Source: Nymphaea colorata (taxonomy: Eukaryota > Streptophyta > Magnoliopsida > Nymphaeales > Nymphaeaceae). From it: 64,000 nt of DNA. Positions 61,001-64,000 of this stretch are shown here, piece by piece; positions within the stretch are counted from its first letter, which is position 1; every line of letters starts with the position of its first letter. Where the stretch lies: positions 29,801,206 to 29,865,205 of the forward strand of contig NC_045139.1 of assembly GCF_008831285.2 (NCBI RefSeq), given 5' to 3'. Under the pieces are notes generated by a model. It was not told the DNA's origin, searched no databases, and saw only the letters and a list, made by a program, of their open reading frames with translations. A program made the translations under genes and the position numbers.

Positions 61001-62030
61001 ATGTAAGAAAACCAATAAGCTTTACAAAGACAACACTAAGAAAAAGTTCAGAGAAGAGACATGGTAGTGCAAAGACTTGTTTATGGTTTTCAGCTTGAAA
61101 CCTTTCATGCTCCCTACTTACCACATGTACATGGTTAACTCATTTGATGATTTTCGTACATCTTGACCTTCATATTTTAATAGTGGCTTACATGACTGTC
61201 ATGGTCTTTGTAGCTCGTTCGTATGTGTGTGTGTCGAAAACTGATAGCTATCAGAACCTCATATACAAGACTTGATAAGAATCATTTGGGTTGTAGATTC
61301 TAACCATATCATACAGCGGAAATTAAGTTGTAAATATAGAATTTTCGAAAAGTTGAAAATACCCTTCAAAGGAAATAAGATGTTCTGTTTATATACACTC
61401 ATTTGTTTCTTTCATTCTCTTTCATTTGAAGAGTATTTCGGACATCCAATTAATTTTCATTATTTGTTTTGCTTGGAATAGATTGCCAGACGACTCCCAT
61501 CAATTCTGATGAACTGTTTCTTCCTCACTTCAAAGAAGTGGATGCGTGGAATGACGAACTGAAAACAAAGTATCAAAAGAACCAGAAAAAAAAAAAAATT
61601 AATCTCACCTGAGATTCTGCAGTAGCTTTGTGTTTCATTCACTTTTTATCTTCGCTTGTGAGTGTCGTCCTTGTTGGGCTTCATGACACTCAAACAACCA
61701 CCTTGAAAACAACTAAAATATTGTAAAATAGAGTACAAAAAGATAAAAATAGAACTAATAAAAGAGAGTAGGATCTCACATGAGATTTTCGGCGGTCTTC
61801 TTTTTACCGAAAGTAAGTGCTTCTTCCTCAGTACTCAAAAGAAGTGAGCATATGAAATGAGGAACTGAAATACAGGTCGAAAAATAATAATGATTTGGTT
61901 GCTGAACTCTCTCTTGTAATTTGCTTGCGACATCTATGCTTTCTCAGTTCATAATTCATGATGGGGTCGTTTGGCAGCGAAAACACTATATAGGTGTTTC
62001 ATGAATCTACTTCAAAGATTAAACTAGATT

Positions 62031-62163
62031 TATAAGACATTAGAACTAACAATGTTCTATGAATCTGGCCCAACATTTGAGGTAGATTCAGTTAAGTTAT
62101 ATTCATAAGACATTAGAACTAACAATGTTATATGAATCTAGCCCAACATTTGAGGTAGATTCA
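62031..62163. repeat. Two-copy repeat, 60-bp unit with 73-bp period
   Basis: The 60-bp unit ATAAGACATTAGAACTAACAAT ... CCAACATTTGAGGTAGATTCA, shown here by its ends, lies at 62031-62090 and 62104-62163 with three or four differences, separated by 13 bases. Confidence 0.9.
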
Positions 62164-63384
62164 TAAAATACTCACATAGTATTTCTGCTGCCAAACAATG
62201 ATTTCTAAACGAAAAATTATGTATCGGTCAAACTGATTCAGTTTCTTCGTAATGGTGCACGGATTTGATTGAGAAATGCTCTAAAAAACTAGCAGCTTAC
62301 CATTAGCCATCTTCCAGAAGCGTACTGCTAGTTGTGGAGTTGTAATGCAGTAAGTACTTATAAAACAAATTTAATATTAAAAAGACATGAAAAGGGTAAT
62401 TTAGTTTTAGCGTTTCTGTCCAAGGAACATGTTTGATGCTCCGTCAGTATTTATTAAAGAAAGGAAAGAAACGAACGGTAGAATATTTTATATGCTCAAA
62501 TGTTGGAATTCTTTGAGTTGAATATTTAGGAAAATGGTTAAAATCCATAGCTAGAGAATGAGGTATGGAATATTATAATATGAGGACAATGCTTGAATGG
62601 GTTTGTACATAATCCACCACGGAAAATAGTTTTGGTTAAATTATAAATTATTATCTAGGTAATACAGTAAACTCTATATTTTTTAACTATATATAGCACT
62701 TACTCTGGCATCTAATTCTAGAATCTTTTGAGACATGCATACAAGTAGTGACAGAATAAGATCTCTTTATTTGTATCATTGACAATAACATGTTTATTGT
62801 TAGGAAGTTATTATTATATCATATAATTATTATTTTGAATATCAGTAGAAAATAAGGTGATTTAAGTATAATTGATCATGTAATGAATATTATTATGTAT
62901 GGTTAAGAAAGCTAATACAAGCTAATGAACTTACAACTTGCTTTTTTTTTATCAAGGGCATCTTGATCTTTTTATCATATTAACTCCAGCTCAAATTAGT
63001 TATCACTCAGGTTAATGAGCAAATCATTGTTTTTCAATAGTAAAACAGCTAGTTACCGTCAGTTCTTTAGGTGACTTTAAAAAAAAATGTTAAAAATGGA
63101 AATTAGGAAGGCATGGATATACTGTTAAAATCAAGTAAATTCAGAAAGAAACAAATCTTGACAGTTGCAGTGAAGAGGTCCTAATGAATCTAACTATTTA
63201 AACTGTGTGCCTTTTGGTTGTTCTGTTAGAACGGGAAGGAAAGAAGAAAGGTGGGGAGACATCTAACAGGGAATCTGAAAATTGATGGCTAATGTGATTG
63301 TATAAGTCATCTTCTTTTATGTTATGCTCCACAGTTCTTTGTTGGACATCTAGTCACCTTCACCTTGTCGACCACAAAATGTTG

Positions 63385-63396
63385 TTATATATATGT
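63385..63396 (+). promoter_or_regulatory. Possible TATA box of the AVT1-like gene
   Basis: TTATATATATG lies about 105 bp upstream of the ATG at 63495, a workable distance for a TATA box with a leader of roughly 75 bases. TATATA words are common in this window, so this is weak. Confidence 0.3.
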
Positions 63397-63494
63397 GTGG
63401 GTTGCCCATAATGGTTTTGTAAAGAGCAGTAGTGGACCTTCCAGTGTAAAACATTCCAACACACTGGGGCTATAAGAAGAGCTCAGTGAGCCAC

Positions 63495-63609
63495 ATGAGT
63501 TTTCGAGCGACCATGGACATTGAGCACCAACTTCAGCAAGGGGCAAGTCATGCTCAGACTGGCACTACCTTCATCAAGACATGCTTTAATGGCCTTAATG
63601 CACTTGCAG
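63495..63609 (+). CDS. AVT1: AVT1-type vacuolar amino acid transporter, first exon only (gene continues past the window)
   Basis: The exon encodes MSFRATMDIEHQLQQGASHA followed by TGTTFIKTCFNGLNALAG and ends with a GT donor after 63609 in phase 1. The block FIKTCFNGLNALAG-(VGIL) is the start of the first membrane helix in AVT1-subfamily members of the AAAP amino acid/auxin permease superfamily, proton-coupled exchangers of neutral amino acids on the tonoplast. The short N-terminus of about 25 residues before this block fits the short-headed AVT1 members rather than those with a long acidic leader. Everything after exon 1 lies in an intron starting with a CT run or beyond base 64000, so integrity cannot be judged. 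An alternative start is M7 (63513). Confidence 0.8.
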
Positions 63610-64000
63610 GTCTCTCTCTCTCTCTCTCCCTAATGGTGTCTCGTTTCTCCTTTCTCTTTCGGTTTCTCTTGATAATGGTTTCTCCTTTTTGAAGGTTCTT
63701 CCAGCAAGCTTGTTAAAAGTTTGGCACCATAGTATTAGCACTGAACTCTCTCTCTCTCTCTCTCTCTCTCGCTTTCTCTTTCTGCTTGTACGACAATGGT
63801 GCTTGCTTCGTAAAGGCGAAGCAGATTTTGTGATGGCAGCCCGAACAAAAAGAACAGTGCATGTTAGGGATCAGACACACCGGTTATGTTCGTCCTGCCA
63901 TTCAAAAACTACTGTTATTTGCTCGTTTCATTTTTTCCTTAGAGGAAGGAACAGTTTTCAATTTTGTTGCCTTCATTTTTTTTCTTTTTTGTGCTTATAA
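63610..64000 (+). other. Start of intron 1 of the AVT1-like gene
   Basis: CT-rich and T-rich sequence after the exon 1 donor. I did not find an exon continuing the conserved helix (expected to begin with VGIL-type residues) before the window ends. Confidence 0.5.

Larger units (their letters stand above)
52101..63384. other. Gene-poor 11 kb region
   Basis: No frame with a recognisable domain. The content is AT-rich DNA plus a diverged tandem repeat at 54267-54690, a short tandem repeat at 55771-55871, two hAT-like elements (56123-56307 and 57743-58056), a TCGCTCCTAACTCGG-type stretch near 57595-57645 and a 73-bp-period repeat at 62031-62163. The 137-codon frame at 56400-56813 and the facing minus-strand frame do not resemble any family I know. 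The stretches 52500-54100, 58100-62000 and 62200-63380 show nothing nameable. Confidence 0.45.

Overview
This is a stretch of a plant nuclear genome, almost certainly an angiosperm. The genes have short coding exons with GT-AG introns and belong to plant-restricted families: HD-Zip I, FOUR LIPS-type MYB, PBL receptor-like cytoplasmic kinase, plant-type glutaredoxin/zinc-cysteine protein, defensin-like peptide and AVT1 transporter. The intergenic DNA is AT-rich, full of (AT)n and (CT)n tracts, and scattered with small non-autonomous transposons and LINE fragments. The species cannot be fixed from the sequence.

Layout. 1-4985: no gene until the HD-Zip leader; holds a small hAT-like element and a G-quadruplex-like tract. 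5024-7182 (+): three-exon HD-Zip class I gene of the ATHB13/ATHB23 type. 7183-20000: about 13 kb with no convincing gene; (AT)n arrays (one 315 bp long), two 5'-truncated LINE fragments, hAT-like elements and an apparent nested insertion. 21865-24017 (+): RRM-domain gene of the BPA1-like family, whose 3' half has been duplicated in tandem (22420-24321 and 24322-26130), leaving a headless second copy. 29945-31231 (-): intronless glutaredoxin-like gene with an N-terminal MGC myristoylation motif and a C-terminal CxxC zinc module. 36612-37168 (-): a two-exon, 77-residue defensin-like peptide gene; 38860-39360 (+): its broken relative with its own internal tandem duplication. 44058-47110 (+): twelve-exon FLP/MYB88-type MYB gene. 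48000-51737 (-): six-exon PBL2/PBL3-type kinase, tail-to-tail with the MYB gene. 52100-63490: about 11 kb with no convincing gene. 63495-63609 (+): first exon of an AVT1-type amino acid transporter that runs off the right edge.

The genes do not form a pathway, but the grouping is informative. From memory of the Arabidopsis map, an RRM gene of this family (AT1G14340), FLP (AT1G14350) and the PBL2 kinase APK2A (AT1G14370) lie in that order on chromosome 1, and MYB88/APK2B form a paralogous block on chromosome 2. The RRM-FLP-PBL order here therefore looks like retained ancestral microsynteny.

All exon boundaries were deduced by reading splice sites and matching to remembered family sequences; no transcript or database search was possible. 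The most notable observations are the defensin-like gene/pseudogene pair, the partial tandem duplication of the RRM gene with its in-frame stop, the frame offset at the conserved HD-Zip start, the TGATG uORF-start overlap in the MYB gene, and the TE families with recognisable target-site duplications.
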